A DNA stretch of 64,000 nucleotides from Actinomadura opuntiae (GCF_030283205.1 NZ_JASNWF010000002.1:310001-374000), one strand, 5' to 3'; shown: positions 33,111-44,733, counted from the stretch's first letter. The notes: a model not told the origin generated them from the letters alone. Translations and numbers: made by a program.

Positions 33111-33887
33111 ATGCCGGAGCTGCCCGACGTCGAGGGTTTCCGCGGGGTGCTCGCCGCGCACACCGGCGACCGCATCCGGTCGGTCGAGGTGCGCGACGCC
33201 GGCGTCCTGCGCGGGGTGAGCGCCGGGCGGCTGGACCGCGCGCTGCGCGGGCACCGGTTCGAGGAGCCGCGCAGGCACGGCAAATGGCTGCTCGCACCGG
33301 CGCAGGGGCCGGTACTGATGCTGCATTTCGGAATGACCGGATCGCTGTCGTGGCATCCCGCCGGCGACCAGGTGCACCCGCACGACAGGATCATCTGGTG
33401 CCTCGGTGAGGGCGAACTGCGCTTTCGCGACATGCGCAAGCTCCAGGGCGTCCGGCTCGCCGAGGACGGCGGCGAGGCGGAGCGGCGGCTCGCCGACCTC
33501 GGACCCGATGCGCTCGGCTTGTCGCGGGACGCCCTCGCCGAGCGGCTGGGAAGCCGCCGGGGCCGGCTCAAGAGCGCGCTGACCGACCAGTCGGTGATCG
33601 CCGGGCTCGGCAACCTGCTGGCCGACGAGATCTGCTGGCGGGCCCGCATCGACCCGCTTCGCCAGTCCCGGGACCTGGACACCGGCGAGGTGAAGGCCCT
33701 GCACAGGTCGATGCAGGACGTGCTCCGCCGGTCGGTCGAGGCCGAGCGGGTGCCGCCGCGCCGCACCTGGCTGACCGGGGCGCGCGACGACCCGGACGGC
33801 ACCTGCCCGCGCTGCGGCACGCGGCTGTCCCGCCGCCGGGTCTCCGGGCGGATGACGGTGTGGTGCGGGCACTGCCAGCCCGCGTGA
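33111..33887 (+). CDS. Fpg/Nei family DNA glycosylase/AP lyase
   Basis: This 258-residue base-excision repair enzyme begins MPELPDVE, so Pro2 is the Schiff-base nucleophile and Glu3 the catalytic acid once Met is removed. Lys58 in RRHGKW is the conserved beta-hairpin lysine. The helix-two-turn-helix is near QSVIAGLGNLLADEICW. The C-terminal zinc finger is CPRCG with WCGHC. The start is fixed by the required N-terminus. Whether it prefers oxidised purines or pyrimidines is not evident; it is one of several Fpg/Nei paralogs typical of actinomycetes. Confidence 0.93.
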   Translation: MPELPDVEGFRGVLAAHTGDRIRSVEVRDAGVLRGVSAGRLDRALRGHRFEEPRRHGKWLLAPAQGPVLMLHFGMTGSLSWHPAGDQVHPHDRIIWCLGEGELRFRDMRKLQGVRLAEDGGEAERRLADLGPDALGLSRDALAERLGSRRGRLKSALTDQSVIAGLGNLLADEICWRARIDPLRQSRDLDTGEVKALHRSMQDVLRRSVEAERVPPRRTWLTGARDDPDGTCPRCGTRLSRRRVSGRMTVWCGHCQPA

Positions 33888-33974
33888 GGGCCGGGGCCGT
33901 GCGTGGCCGGAGGGGTGCAGTGGCCTTACCTGGCGGGGCGGCTGTGGTCGGGTGTGCCGAGTTCGACTAACTTA

Positions 33975-33991
33975 TTGCAAGAAGGTCGCAA
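33975..33991 (+). promoter_or_regulatory. Nur-like operator (TTGCAA-N5-TCGCAA)
   Basis: The 17-bp sequence TTGCAA GAAGG TCGCAA differs at one base from the nickel-responsive Nur box TTGCAA-N5-TTGCAA known from Streptomyces. It lies 39 nt before the cbiM start, where a Fur-family repressor would block transcription. Confidence 0.7.
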
Positions 33992-34030
33992 CTGCGGCAA
34001 CTGTGCGTCGTTGAGCGTGAGTGGGTGGGC

Positions 34031-35107
34031 ATGCACATTCCCGACGGGTACCTGAGCCCGCAGACCTGCGCGGTGGGGTACGCCATCACCGTGCCGGCCT
34101 GGGCGGTCGCGGTCCGCCGCGTGCAGCGCGTGGTCCGCAACCGGCACGTGCCGACGCTGGCCGTGCTGGCCGCCGTCAGCTTCCTGGTGATGATGTTCAA
34201 CATCCCGATCCCGGACGGCACCACCGCGCACGCGATCGGCGCGACGATCATCGCGATCCTGCTGGGGCCGTGGGCGGCGGTGCTCGCGGTCAGCGTGGCG
34301 CTGGGCTTCCAAGCCCTGCTGTTCGGGGACGGCGGCGTGCTGGCGTTCGGCTTCAACTGCGCGAACATGGCCGTCCTCGCCCCGTTCGTCGGGTACGGGG
34401 TGTACAAGCTGATCGCCGGACGGTCAGAGCTGACCGCCCCGCGCCGGGCGCTCGCCGCGGCCGCCGGCGGGTATGCGGGGATCAACGCGGCGGCGTTCGC
34501 GGCCGCGATCGAGTTCGGCGTCCAGCCCGACCTGTTCCACAACGCCGCGGGCGCGCCGCTGTACGCGCCGTACCACCTGAGCCAGACGATCCCGGCGATG
34601 ATGCTGGCGCACCTGACCATCGCGGGCTTCGCCGAGGGCATCCTGACCGGCGGCGTCGTGGCCTACCTGCAGCGCGCCAACCTGCCGCTGCTGCGCGTCA
34701 ACCACGCGGGCGCCGCGGCGGACGGCGGGAAGGAGAACGCGCCGCGCCGGGTCCGGCCGCTGCACATCGCGCTCGGCGCGGTGGCGGTGATGGTCGTGCT
34801 GACGCCGCTCGGCCTGCTCGCGCCCGGCGGCGCGTTCGGCGAGGACGCCCCCGAGGACCTCGACCTGCACAAGTACGGCCTGTCGGCGGTGCCGAGCGGG
34901 CTGAACAAGTACAACGGCTTCTGGCACCACGCGCTGTTCGACGGCTACGACTTCACCTCCGACGCGCACCCGACGGCCGGCTACATCGTCTCCGCGGTCG
35001 TCGGCATCGCGATCGTGGGCGCCGCGATCTTCCTGATCACCGCGGTGGTCCGCTGGGCGGCCCGGCGCGGCGCGTCCCGCCGCCACGAGACGGCCCAGCA
35101 GTCATGA
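34031..35107 (+). CDS. cbiM: CbiM-type substrate-binding membrane component of nickel/cobalt ECF transporter
   Basis: This 358-residue protein begins MHIPDGYLSP. The N-terminal Met-His is the metal site of CbiM/NikM proteins, so the ATG at 34031 is the right start, not the GTG 6 nt before. Residues ~1-210 form the seven-helix CbiM core with GDGGVLAFGFNCANMA. Residues ~240-345 form a C-terminal extension with one helix, a periplasmic loop and a final helix, corresponding to the CbiN/PDGLE-like part, so no separate cbiN is needed. It overlaps cbiQ by 4 nt. The Nur-like box upstream argues for nickel rather than cobalt. Confidence 0.92.
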   Translation: MHIPDGYLSPQTCAVGYAITVPAWAVAVRRVQRVVRNRHVPTLAVLAAVSFLVMMFNIPIPDGTTAHAIGATIIAILLGPWAAVLAVSVALGFQALLFGDGGVLAFGFNCANMAVLAPFVGYGVYKLIAGRSELTAPRRALAAAAGGYAGINAAAFAAAIEFGVQPDLFHNAAGAPLYAPYHLSQTIPAMMLAHLTIAGFAEGILTGGVVAYLQRANLPLLRVNHAGAAADGGKENAPRRVRPLHIALGAVAVMVVLTPLGLLAPGGAFGEDAPEDLDLHKYGLSAVPSGLNKYNGFWHHALFDGYDFTSDAHPTAGYIVSAVVGIAIVGAAIFLITAVVRWAARRGASRRHETAQQS

Positions 35108-36075
35108 GCGCGGTGTCCACGGAGGGTGCGGTCGTGAGCGAGCAGGCCGTTGGTGAGCGGGTTCAGGTGCCGCAGTGGTTGCTGCGGAACGAGCTGGCGA
35201 TGTGCCCGTGCGGCTGCATCGGCAAGCGGAAGAAGGGCAGCTACCTGCGCAAGACGCTGAACGGCGGCGCGGGGCTGCTGCGCCAGGTCATGTTCAGCGA
35301 CGACACGGCGCGGCAGCGCGGCCTGCTGCAGCGGATCGACCCGCGGGTGAAGTTCCTGTCGCTGATCGTGCTGCTGGTCGCCGCCGGGCTGGCCCGCAAC
35401 ATCCCGACGCTCGTCGCCGTGTACGCGGTGACGCTGGCGCTGGCCGCCGCGTCCAGGCTGCCGGTCGGGTTCTTCATCAAGCGGGTGTGGCTGTTCGTGC
35501 CGATCTTCACGGGGATCGTCGTGCTGCCCGCGACGCTGTCCGTGGTCACGCACGGGGATGTGGTGCTGACCCTGTGGCACTGGCACGGCCGCGCCGAGGG
35601 GTTCACCAGCCAGGGCCTGACGTCCGCGGGCCTGGTCGTCAGCCGGGTCGCGGTGTCGATCTCGCTGGTGGTGCTGCTGACGCTGACCACGCCGTGGGTG
35701 CGGCTGCTGGCGGCGCTGCGCTCGGTCGGCGTCCCGCGGATCTTCATCCTGATCATCGGGATGGCGTACCGGTACATCTTCCTGCTGCTCAACACCGTCA
35801 CCGACATGTACCAGGCGCGCACGTCCCGTACGATCGGGGCGGCCAAGCACGACGGCGGCGCCCGCGCCTTCCTCGGCGCCAGCGGCGGCGCGCTGTTCGG
35901 CAAGGCCAACCAGCTGTCGGAAGAGGTGCACCAGGCGATGACGGCGCGCGGCTATCGCGGCGACGCGAAGACGCTGGAGTCGTTCCGGCTCACCGGCGCC
36001 GACACCGCCGCCGCCCTCTGCTGCGCCGCGCTGGCCGCGGCGATACTCATCGGGGACCACTTTCTTGGCAACTGA
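35104..36075 (+). CDS. cbiQ: CbiQ-type transmembrane (T) component of ECF transporter
   Basis: This 323-residue membrane coupling protein starts at an ATGA overlap with cbiM. After an unusual ~85-residue cytoplasmic N-terminus with a Cys-rich CPCGCIGKRKK segment, five to six helices follow (RVKFLSLIVLLVAAGLA onward). The two Arg-containing coupling motifs appear around AARSVGVPR-like and EVHQAMTARGYRGD sequences. The CPCGC segment is not part of a standard CbiQ and might bind metal. It acts with CbiM and two CbiO subunits. Confidence 0.9.
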   Translation: MSAVSTEGAVVSEQAVGERVQVPQWLLRNELAMCPCGCIGKRKKGSYLRKTLNGGAGLLRQVMFSDDTARQRGLLQRIDPRVKFLSLIVLLVAAGLARNIPTLVAVYAVTLALAAASRLPVGFFIKRVWLFVPIFTGIVVLPATLSVVTHGDVVLTLWHWHGRAEGFTSQGLTSAGLVVSRVAVSISLVVLLTLTTPWVRLLAALRSVGVPRIFILIIGMAYRYIFLLLNTVTDMYQARTSRTIGAAKHDGGARAFLGASGGALFGKANQLSEEVHQAMTARGYRGDAKTLESFRLTGADTAAALCCAALAAAILIGDHFLGN

Positions 36076-36865
36076 TCCGAAGACGGCCGAGCCCGCCACC
36101 GCGAGCACCGCCGGCGTCACGTTCGAGTGCCGCGAGGTCAGCTACTCCTATCTCGACCGCTATCCCGCGCTGGACGGGGTGTCGCTGACGGTCCGCCCGG
36201 GGGAGCGGGTCGCGCTGCTCGGCGCGAACGGCTGCGGCAAGTCGACCCTGCTCAAGCTGCTGGACGGGCTGGTCTTCCCGAGCTCGGGCGCGTTCACCGC
36301 GTTCGGCCAGCCCGTCACCGAGGACACCCTGGAGGACGAGCAGTTCTCGCAGGCGTTCCGGTCCCGGGTCGGGTTCGTGTTCCAGAACTCCGACGCGCAG
36401 GTCTTCTCGCCGAACGTCCGCGAGGAGATCGCGTTCGGGCCGCTGCAGCTCGGCCTGGGCGCGGACGAGGCGTCCGCCCGGGTCGACGAGGTGATCGCGA
36501 TGCTCGGCATCGAGGCGCTCGCCGACCGGGCGCCGTTCCAGCTGTCGGGCGGCCAGAAGAAGCGGGTCGCGATCGCGTCCGTGCTGGTCACCAACCCCGA
36601 GGTGCTGCTGTTCGACGAGCCGACGGCGGCGCTCGACCCGCGCTCGCAGTACTGGCTGACCGACCTGATCGAGCAGCTCGGCGCCGCCGGCAAGACGATC
36701 GTGCACGCCACGCACGACCTGGACGTGCTGTCCCGCATCGCCGACCGCTGCGTGGTCTTCTCCGAGGAGCACCGGATCGTCGCGGAGGGCGGTCCGGAGG
36801 AGGTCCTGGCCGACCGCGACCTGCTGCTGTCGGTCAACCTGATCCATCCCGGCAGCCGCCGCTGA
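36065..36865 (+). CDS. cbiO: CbiO-type ATP-binding component of ECF transporter
   Basis: This 266-residue ATPase has Walker A GANGCGKST, signature LSGGQKKR, Walker B VLLFDEPTAALD and a switch His in HATHD. The Q-loop region FVFQNSDAQVFSPNVREEIA is typical of ECF ATPases. The start is TTG, overlapping cbiQ by 11 nt. It powers the CbiMQO nickel/cobalt importer as a homodimer. Confidence 0.92.
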   Translation: MATDPKTAEPATASTAGVTFECREVSYSYLDRYPALDGVSLTVRPGERVALLGANGCGKSTLLKLLDGLVFPSSGAFTAFGQPVTEDTLEDEQFSQAFRSRVGFVFQNSDAQVFSPNVREEIAFGPLQLGLGADEASARVDEVIAMLGIEALADRAPFQLSGGQKKRVAIASVLVTNPEVLLFDEPTAALDPRSQYWLTDLIEQLGAAGKTIVHATHDLDVLSRIADRCVVFSEEHRIVAEGGPEEVLADRDLLLSVNLIHPGSRR

Positions 36866-36969
36866 TCACCGCCCGCACGGGCGCTCACCTGGGGTTTCCG
36901 GCGCACCGGCGTGGGCACGGTCCACACCGTTGCCATCGTGGGACCGAAGCACGGGACGGGGGGTTCGCA

Positions 36970-39501
<2,532 letters not shown>

Positions 39502-39587
39502 CCCCAGTCCTCATATGGCCGCCGCCGGGCCCCATGAGCAGCCCGGCATCGGGCATATACGGCTCGTGCCGGCGTGAGGAGGGGCGC

Positions 39588-40235
39588 GTGGGATCGATCA
39601 CCAGGCCGCCGTTCGCCATCGCGCTCGCCGCCGCGGCCGCGCTGCTGTGCGCGTGCGGCGACGGCGACGGCGACGGCGGTGGTCCGGACGCCTCGCCCAC
39701 CCCGACCGGGACGACCGCCGCCCCCAGCACGCCGTCCCCGACGATGACGCAGGACTTCGCCCCGACTCCGACGGCGTCCGCCCCCTCCGCTCCCTCGCAG
39801 GCCTCCGGCCGCTGCCACACCGGCGACCTGAAGGCCCGCATCAGCACCGCAGGCCCCGCGGCGGGGCAGCGCTACGCCTTCCTCACCCTCACGAACACCT
39901 CCGGCGCGACCTGCTTCGTCCACGGCTACGTCGGGATGCTGCTGCTCAGCGCGTCCGACCATCCGATCCCCACCCGCGTCGAGCGCCTCTCCCCGCCCGC
40001 GCCGCAGACCGTCCGGCTCCAGCCCGGCGAGAGCGCCCACGCGCGGCTGCAATGGACCGTCGTGCCCGGCGCCCGCGAACCGGCGCACGGAGCCTGCGCC
40101 CCCACCCCGGGCCTGGCCTGGATCACCCCGCCGGACGAGCGCTCGCACCTCGCCGTCAACTGGAACCAGGGCGTGGTCTGCAACAACGGCCACATCTCCA
40201 CCACCCCGCTGCAACCCGGCCCGGCCCCCGGCTGA
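39588..40235 (+). CDS. DUF4232-type secreted lipoprotein
   Basis: This 215-residue protein has a GTG start behind GAGGAGG. A lipoprotein signal ends LLCAC, giving a lipidated Cys near residue 24. A Gly/Asp-rich and then Pro/Thr/Ser-rich linker (to ~75) leads to a DUF4232 beta-sandwich with RYAFLTLTNTSGATCFVHGY and paired cysteines. The family is common in actinomycetes, sits on the outer face of the membrane and has no known activity. Confidence 0.85.
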   Translation: MGSITRPPFAIALAAAAALLCACGDGDGDGGGPDASPTPTGTTAAPSTPSPTMTQDFAPTPTASAPSAPSQASGRCHTGDLKARISTAGPAAGQRYAFLTLTNTSGATCFVHGYVGMLLLSASDHPIPTRVERLSPPAPQTVRLQPGESAHARLQWTVVPGAREPAHGACAPTPGLAWITPPDERSHLAVNWNQGVVCNNGHISTTPLQPGPAPG

Positions 40236-40610
40236 CCCGAAGACCGCCGGACGCAATGGATTTCCGAGCCGCATGCCGGTGCCGTCCGCGCGATCATCAG
40301 TGTCACGAGACGCAACTGCGCCTCCTTCGTCCGGACATGATCACGTTCCGGCTCCGGCCGGTCACCTGGGTGAAATACGCCGCGGGCGTATTCGGAAATC
40401 CGGGCGCGGGACCGCGAGCGGCCGGGTGCGCGCGTATGGCCAGCGGTTTCCCCACGCGGTACCGATAACGGGTCGCGGCGGAGGCGTGCATCTTCCGTCG
40501 TGAACATCAAGGAAGACCAGAAGTGGTCGTAAAAAGGCATATCCAGACGGTTATCCTGCTGGTTCGCGCGATTATCGTGAGGGTATCGGGGTCAAGCAGG
40601 AGGAGCCTGC
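40236..40610. other. Intergenic region upstream of the sensor/NTPase operon, with a palindrome
   Basis: There is no gene in these 375 bp. A palindrome AATACGCC-GCG-GGCGTATT (40374-40392) may be an operator. AT-rich DNA at 40500-40590 probably holds the promoter for the gene at 40611. Confidence 0.5.
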
Positions 40611-41480
40611 ATGCGGTGGCAGCCCGCCCGTCTGGCGCTCGCCTTGGCGTTGGGGCCGGCAGTCCTGGGATCTTTCGCGGCCGTCGCCCGCGCGGACGGA
40701 CCGTCCGCCGCGCCCGCCCCGACACCGAATCCCTCGGTCGACGCGCAGATGCTCTACTGCCTGGACCCCGCCAATGCCGAGGCGCTCGTGGACGCCGCCG
40801 TCAAGCTCGACCCGGCGCACCTCAAGAAGGGATCACGGAAGGGGCATCTGATCGGCGCGGACGGCCGCGACGTCACCATTGACGCCTGGCGCGGCGCCGA
40901 CTGGGCCTCGTTCAGCCGGGCGTGCGGCGCCCTCATCGCCGAGCGGAAACTGCCGAAGATCCCCGCCGGGAAGTCCCGCCACTGGTGGGAGGTCATCGGC
41001 ATCCCGTCCTGGCTGTCCACCCCTCTCGGCGGCTCGGTGCCGGTCGTCATCGGCGCGCTGATCCCCATCGTCGGCGGCATGATGACGTCCGGCCGGAACG
41101 ACCGCCGCCGCGCCGCCGAGGCCTTGAACGGGGCCGTCACCGCCTTCACCCCCGCGGCACGGGCGTGCCTGGACGCCTGGCGCGAGGGGTCCGGACGCGA
41201 GGCGCAGGGGAAGATGGAGGCGGCGCTGCGGAATCTCGCGGCCGAACTGCGGCAGGCCGGGCGCCGCCAGTGGACCTGGAGGCAGCCGGGCGCCGTCGCC
41301 GACGCACTCGAGGAATTGGGCGCCGAGATCGGGAGCGCGGACTGGACCGAGCCGAACGAGCGCGGCCGGCGGGCGCGGGCGTTCCAGGACAGGCTCGAGG
41401 TCCTGCATGACCGGGCGCTGCGGGTGGCGGCGGCGCTCGAACGGCCGCTGCGCGGCTGGTGGAGGATGCGCAAGGCATGA
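40611..41480 (+). CDS. Single-pass membrane protein with secreted N-domain, sensor-like, 289 aa
   Basis: An AGGAGG site precedes the ATG. A signal peptide (residues 1-29, ending VARADG) is followed by an extracellular domain of ~100 residues with two cysteines. A membrane helix (VPVVIGALIPIVGGMM, ~143-160) leads to a charged helical cytoplasmic domain of ~125 residues. The topology is that of a receptor or membrane anchor. The family is not recognised. The stop overlaps the next start by 4 nt, so it works with the two following P-loop proteins. Confidence 0.72.
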   Translation: MRWQPARLALALALGPAVLGSFAAVARADGPSAAPAPTPNPSVDAQMLYCLDPANAEALVDAAVKLDPAHLKKGSRKGHLIGADGRDVTIDAWRGADWASFSRACGALIAERKLPKIPAGKSRHWWEVIGIPSWLSTPLGGSVPVVIGALIPIVGGMMTSGRNDRRRAAEALNGAVTAFTPAARACLDAWREGSGREAQGKMEAALRNLAAELRQAGRRQWTWRQPGAVADALEELGAEIGSADWTEPNERGRRARAFQDRLEVLHDRALRVAAALERPLRGWWRMRKA

Positions 41481-42523
41481 ACGCGCCGCCCCTCCCCGGA
41501 AACGCGCGGCCCGCCCCCGAAGGCGAGGCGCCCGCCCCCCGAAACCCGTTCCTGCTCCCAGATCACAAGTTCTCCGACGGGGCGCCGCCGTTGAACTGCG
41601 CGCATGCCGAGCCCTGCCCGTTGGGCTGCCATGTCGAGGTCGGTCGGTTCCGCGAATGTTTCACGGCGTTCCAGGAGGCCGTGCGGGACCTCGGCGCGCT
41701 GCAGGAAAGCGGCCTGCTCGTCGCGGTCGGCGGCCCGAGCAAATGCGGCAAGACCTCGCTGGTCAACCGGTGCGCGGCGTGGGCGAAGCGGGAGCTGGGG
41801 GGCATGTGTTTCGACGACGCTCCGGTCCGGGCGGTGATCGTCAACCTCACGCACGCAGGGGGGCGCCAGGGGGCGGAGGACCTCACCGCCAAGGTCGCCA
41901 CGCGCATCGTCCTGGAGGTGAACGCGCAGGCTTCGGGGTTGCTGCGCAGCGACGTCACAGAGTACAGGCCGGCGTCTCCGCTCGGCGGGGACCAGCCGCC
42001 CGACCTGGACGATCTCATGGTGCACCTCACCAACACGATGGCCAGGGGCACCGTCCTCATCCTTCTCGCCCCGCCCGCCGACGACGTCCGGGTCCTCGAT
42101 CCCTACTGGGACGCCACCTGCCGGAAGGCCATCTGGCTGGTCGAGAGCACGGACCGGCAGCTGGAGGACCGATGGCGGAAGAAGTGGACGCCGGCCGGAG
42201 GCGCCCGCTCCTGCTACCTGGACATGGGAGGGCTGCGCAGGGGCGACATCGAGAAGTTCGTCGTGGCCCGGGCGGGCGCCTTCGTCCAGGGGGACGCGCC
42301 TCCCGGGGACGGACGGAACCATCCCAGACTTCACCAGGACGCACTGGAGACACTCACCGCACTCTACGGAGAGACGCCAATGGTACAGATAGGTGCAATC
42401 CAGAAATTATTGTATGGCGTTTACGCTTATTATTTGCAGAAGGGTCGGGGTGCTGACACCATCATCACAGGGGCGGACATCCTGAGTTATGTCCGCCGGC
42501 TCGCGGAGGGCGGCGAGGGGTGA
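41477..42523 (+). CDS. P-loop NTPase of unknown family, 348 aa
   Basis: Walker A is GGPSKCGKTSL near residue 95, and a Walker-B-like hydrophobic strand TVLILLAPPADD lies near 195. An N-terminal cluster CAHAEPCPLGC (residues ~38-48) could bind zinc. The start is an ATGA overlap with the membrane protein gene. Near the 3' end (42370-42445) base composition falls sharply and codons include a TTA leucine (42407-42409), rare in such genomes and dependent on the bldA tRNA in streptomycetes. The family is not recognised. It may be a small STAND-like or GTPase-like switch. Confidence 0.7.
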   Translation: MNAPPLPGNARPAPEGEAPAPRNPFLLPDHKFSDGAPPLNCAHAEPCPLGCHVEVGRFRECFTAFQEAVRDLGALQESGLLVAVGGPSKCGKTSLVNRCAAWAKRELGGMCFDDAPVRAVIVNLTHAGGRQGAEDLTAKVATRIVLEVNAQASGLLRSDVTEYRPASPLGGDQPPDLDDLMVHLTNTMARGTVLILLAPPADDVRVLDPYWDATCRKAIWLVESTDRQLEDRWRKKWTPAGGARSCYLDMGGLRRGDIEKFVVARAGAFVQGDAPPGDGRNHPRLHQDALETLTALYGETPMVQIGAIQKLLYGVYAYYLQKGRGADTIITGADILSYVRRLAEGGEG

Positions 42524-44733
42524 TCGGAATGACCGCTGCACAGGGCGGCTCCGTGCCGCCGATCGATGACAATCCCTTTCCGTTCCGCCCGGCGGCCGAG
42601 AAGCAGGATCTCGGTGAACCGGTCGTCACGGTCGGGACGCCGCAGATCGCCAAGGCCCTCGGGTTGCTGGACGCCCACCTCGCATCGGGCGGCGGCCAGG
42701 GAATGGCGGTGGCCGTGTGCGGGCAGAACGGCACCGGCAAGACCCATCTGCTGTTCGAATTGCTGCGCACGGTGCATGAGCGGGTCGCCGATGCGCACCC
42801 GATCTATGTCGAGGGCCAGGGCGGCGGATTCCTCGATCTCTACAAACACAGTTTCCTCCCCCGTTTCGATCGCGCGGACATTCTCCGGTGGATTCGCGAG
42901 CACTACGCGCGGATCGTGGCCGATTGGCTGGACGGCACCGGGTTCCCCGCCGACATCCGCGACCGGCTGCGCACCGGGAAGATCGACCCGGAGCGGTTCG
43001 TCGCGCGGTTCAACCTCGAGCAGAGCACCTTCCTGGCGGCGTTGAACGAGAGCCTTTCCGAGGTGACGGACAACGAGCAGTACGGCACCGCGCTCATGCT
43101 CCTCCTGCGCAGCGACATGGAGACGGAGGTGTGGGACTGGCTGCGCGGCGAGCACCCGAGCCCGCTGCTGGCCGATCGCGGCATCGACACCCCCATCGAC
43201 TCCGAGGCCGGCGCGCTGGAGGCCATGGGCGTGCTGACGCTGCTGTGCCGCGGTGCGGAACGCCGCCCGTTCGTGCTGGCCCTCGACCAGATCGAGAAGG
43301 TGCTGCCCAGCGCGAGCCGGCCGAAGGACGACACGGTGGCGGCGCTGTACGCGCTGATGGACCTGATGGTCCGCCAAGGGGTGTTCCTCGTCCTGTCGGG
43401 GCAGCCGCCGCTGCTGACCGCCCTCGGCACCCAGGGGAAGGAGCACCACCTCACCTCGGTGATCGAGACCGGCGGGCTGACGCCCGAGCAGGTCCGCGAG
43501 TACGTCCGGCGATGCGTCGAGACCACCCGCTACGGCACCGGGTACCGGCCCTTCTCCCCGGAGATCTGCGACTACATCGCCCGGGTCGCCGAGGGGAGCA
43601 TCCGCCGCGTGGTGGAGATCTGCCACGAGTGCTACCGGGATTCGCTGGAGAGCGGCCAGGTCACGCAGGCCATGGTGGTGGAGGCGGCGCGCGGCAAGGC
43701 CCGGCCCCGCCAGGCCGAGGTGCGGGAGGCGATCGCCGCCGAGCTCGGCGAGCAGGACCTGCGCTTCGAGACGGCCCATCCGGTGGGCCGCGCCGACGGG
43801 CCGCGCGCGGACTACTGGATCCCGTCGGTCGGCACCGGGTGCGCGCTGTTCCTGACCGAGTCGCTGCTGCGTCCGGAAGAGGCCGCCGGCCTGGTCGAGC
43901 GGGCCGACCGGGTGCGCGCCGCCGCGCCCGGATGCCGCACCGCCCTGATCGTCAACGACTTCGCGTCCAGGGCGGCCCGCGACGCCGTCCGCGACCACTT
44001 CACCGAGCCGGTGCTGCCGTACCGGGCGGAGACGTTCCGGGCGGAGTTCGCGCGCCTGCTGCGCACCATGCTCGACCAGGTGGAGGCGGCCGAGGGCGAC
44101 CTGCGGGCGGTGCGCGGCACGCTGCGGCGGCTGGCCGCCGCGCAGGACAGCACCCGCGACCACGTGAAGATGATCGGCTACGAGCTGACCGCGATGCAGA
44201 CGTCGGTCGAGCGGCAGCTCGCCGAGCTGGCCCGCGAACTGCGCGGCGGCGAGCCCGCCGAGGCGCGGTCGCCGCTGCCGGACGCGGCCGAGCGGCTGTT
44301 CGGCGAGGTCCTGGAGGACCTGGAGCGGCTGGGCGGGCTGGAGGGAACGCTGGCCGCGGCCTTCGGCGAGCACGCCCCGGCGGCGGAGGCGGACCTGCTG
44401 CGGCTGCAGCGCGGCGACGTCGTCCGGGCGCTCGGTGTCGCCGCGGTCGCGCGGACGGTGGTGACGGCGTTCCGGGACGCGGTGCGCGACTGGGGCCGCG
44501 AGGCCGGGGAGCCGCCCGGCGGAGAGCGGTCCCGCCGGCTGGCCGCCCTGTGCCGCAACTACGAGACCGTCATGCAGTACCTGCCGATCCAGCAGCTCAG
44601 CGCGCTGACGCAGCTCGCCGCAGGCCCGTCCGGACGGGAGGCGGGGCTGCCCGGACGGACCGGGACCGACACCTACCGCCTGCTCGCCGATCTGGGGTTC
44701 CAGGTGCGGCGGGCCCTGCTGCCGGCCGGGTAG
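42520..44733 (+). CDS. Large AAA+/STAND-like ATPase with C-terminal coiled coil, 737 aa
   Basis: Walker A is CGQNGTGKTHLL near residue 70. Walker B is FVLALDQIEKVLP near 255, with sensor 1 in VFLVLSGQPPLL. A winged-helix-like region (VREYVRRCVETT, ~325) follows as in ORC/Cdc6- or STAND-type ATPases. Residues ~390-500 form an alpha/beta domain of unknown role (GCALFLTESLLRPEEAAGLV). Residues ~515-570 are a coiled coil. The GTG overlaps the previous stop by 4 nt, but ATG 42529 with GAGGGG upstream is an equally good start. It is the last gene of a three-gene operon and is convergent with the antiporter gene. Confidence 0.72.
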   Translation: MIGMTAAQGGSVPPIDDNPFPFRPAAEKQDLGEPVVTVGTPQIAKALGLLDAHLASGGGQGMAVAVCGQNGTGKTHLLFELLRTVHERVADAHPIYVEGQGGGFLDLYKHSFLPRFDRADILRWIREHYARIVADWLDGTGFPADIRDRLRTGKIDPERFVARFNLEQSTFLAALNESLSEVTDNEQYGTALMLLLRSDMETEVWDWLRGEHPSPLLADRGIDTPIDSEAGALEAMGVLTLLCRGAERRPFVLALDQIEKVLPSASRPKDDTVAALYALMDLMVRQGVFLVLSGQPPLLTALGTQGKEHHLTSVIETGGLTPEQVREYVRRCVETTRYGTGYRPFSPEICDYIARVAEGSIRRVVEICHECYRDSLESGQVTQAMVVEAARGKARPRQAEVREAIAAELGEQDLRFETAHPVGRADGPRADYWIPSVGTGCALFLTESLLRPEEAAGLVERADRVRAAAPGCRTALIVNDFASRAARDAVRDHFTEPVLPYRAETFRAEFARLLRTMLDQVEAAEGDLRAVRGTLRRLAAAQDSTRDHVKMIGYELTAMQTSVERQLAELARELRGGEPAEARSPLPDAAERLFGEVLEDLERLGGLEGTLAAAFGEHAPAAEADLLRLQRGDVVRALGVAAVARTVVTAFRDAVRDWGREAGEPPGGERSRRLAALCRNYETVMQYLPIQQLSALTQLAAGPSGREAGLPGRTGTDTYRLLADLGFQVRRALLPAG

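Noticed and set aside
33888..34030. Cobalamin riboswitch upstream of cbiM
   Set aside because: The leader is only ~140 nt and lacks B12-box-like sequence; a Nur-like DNA site explains the region better.
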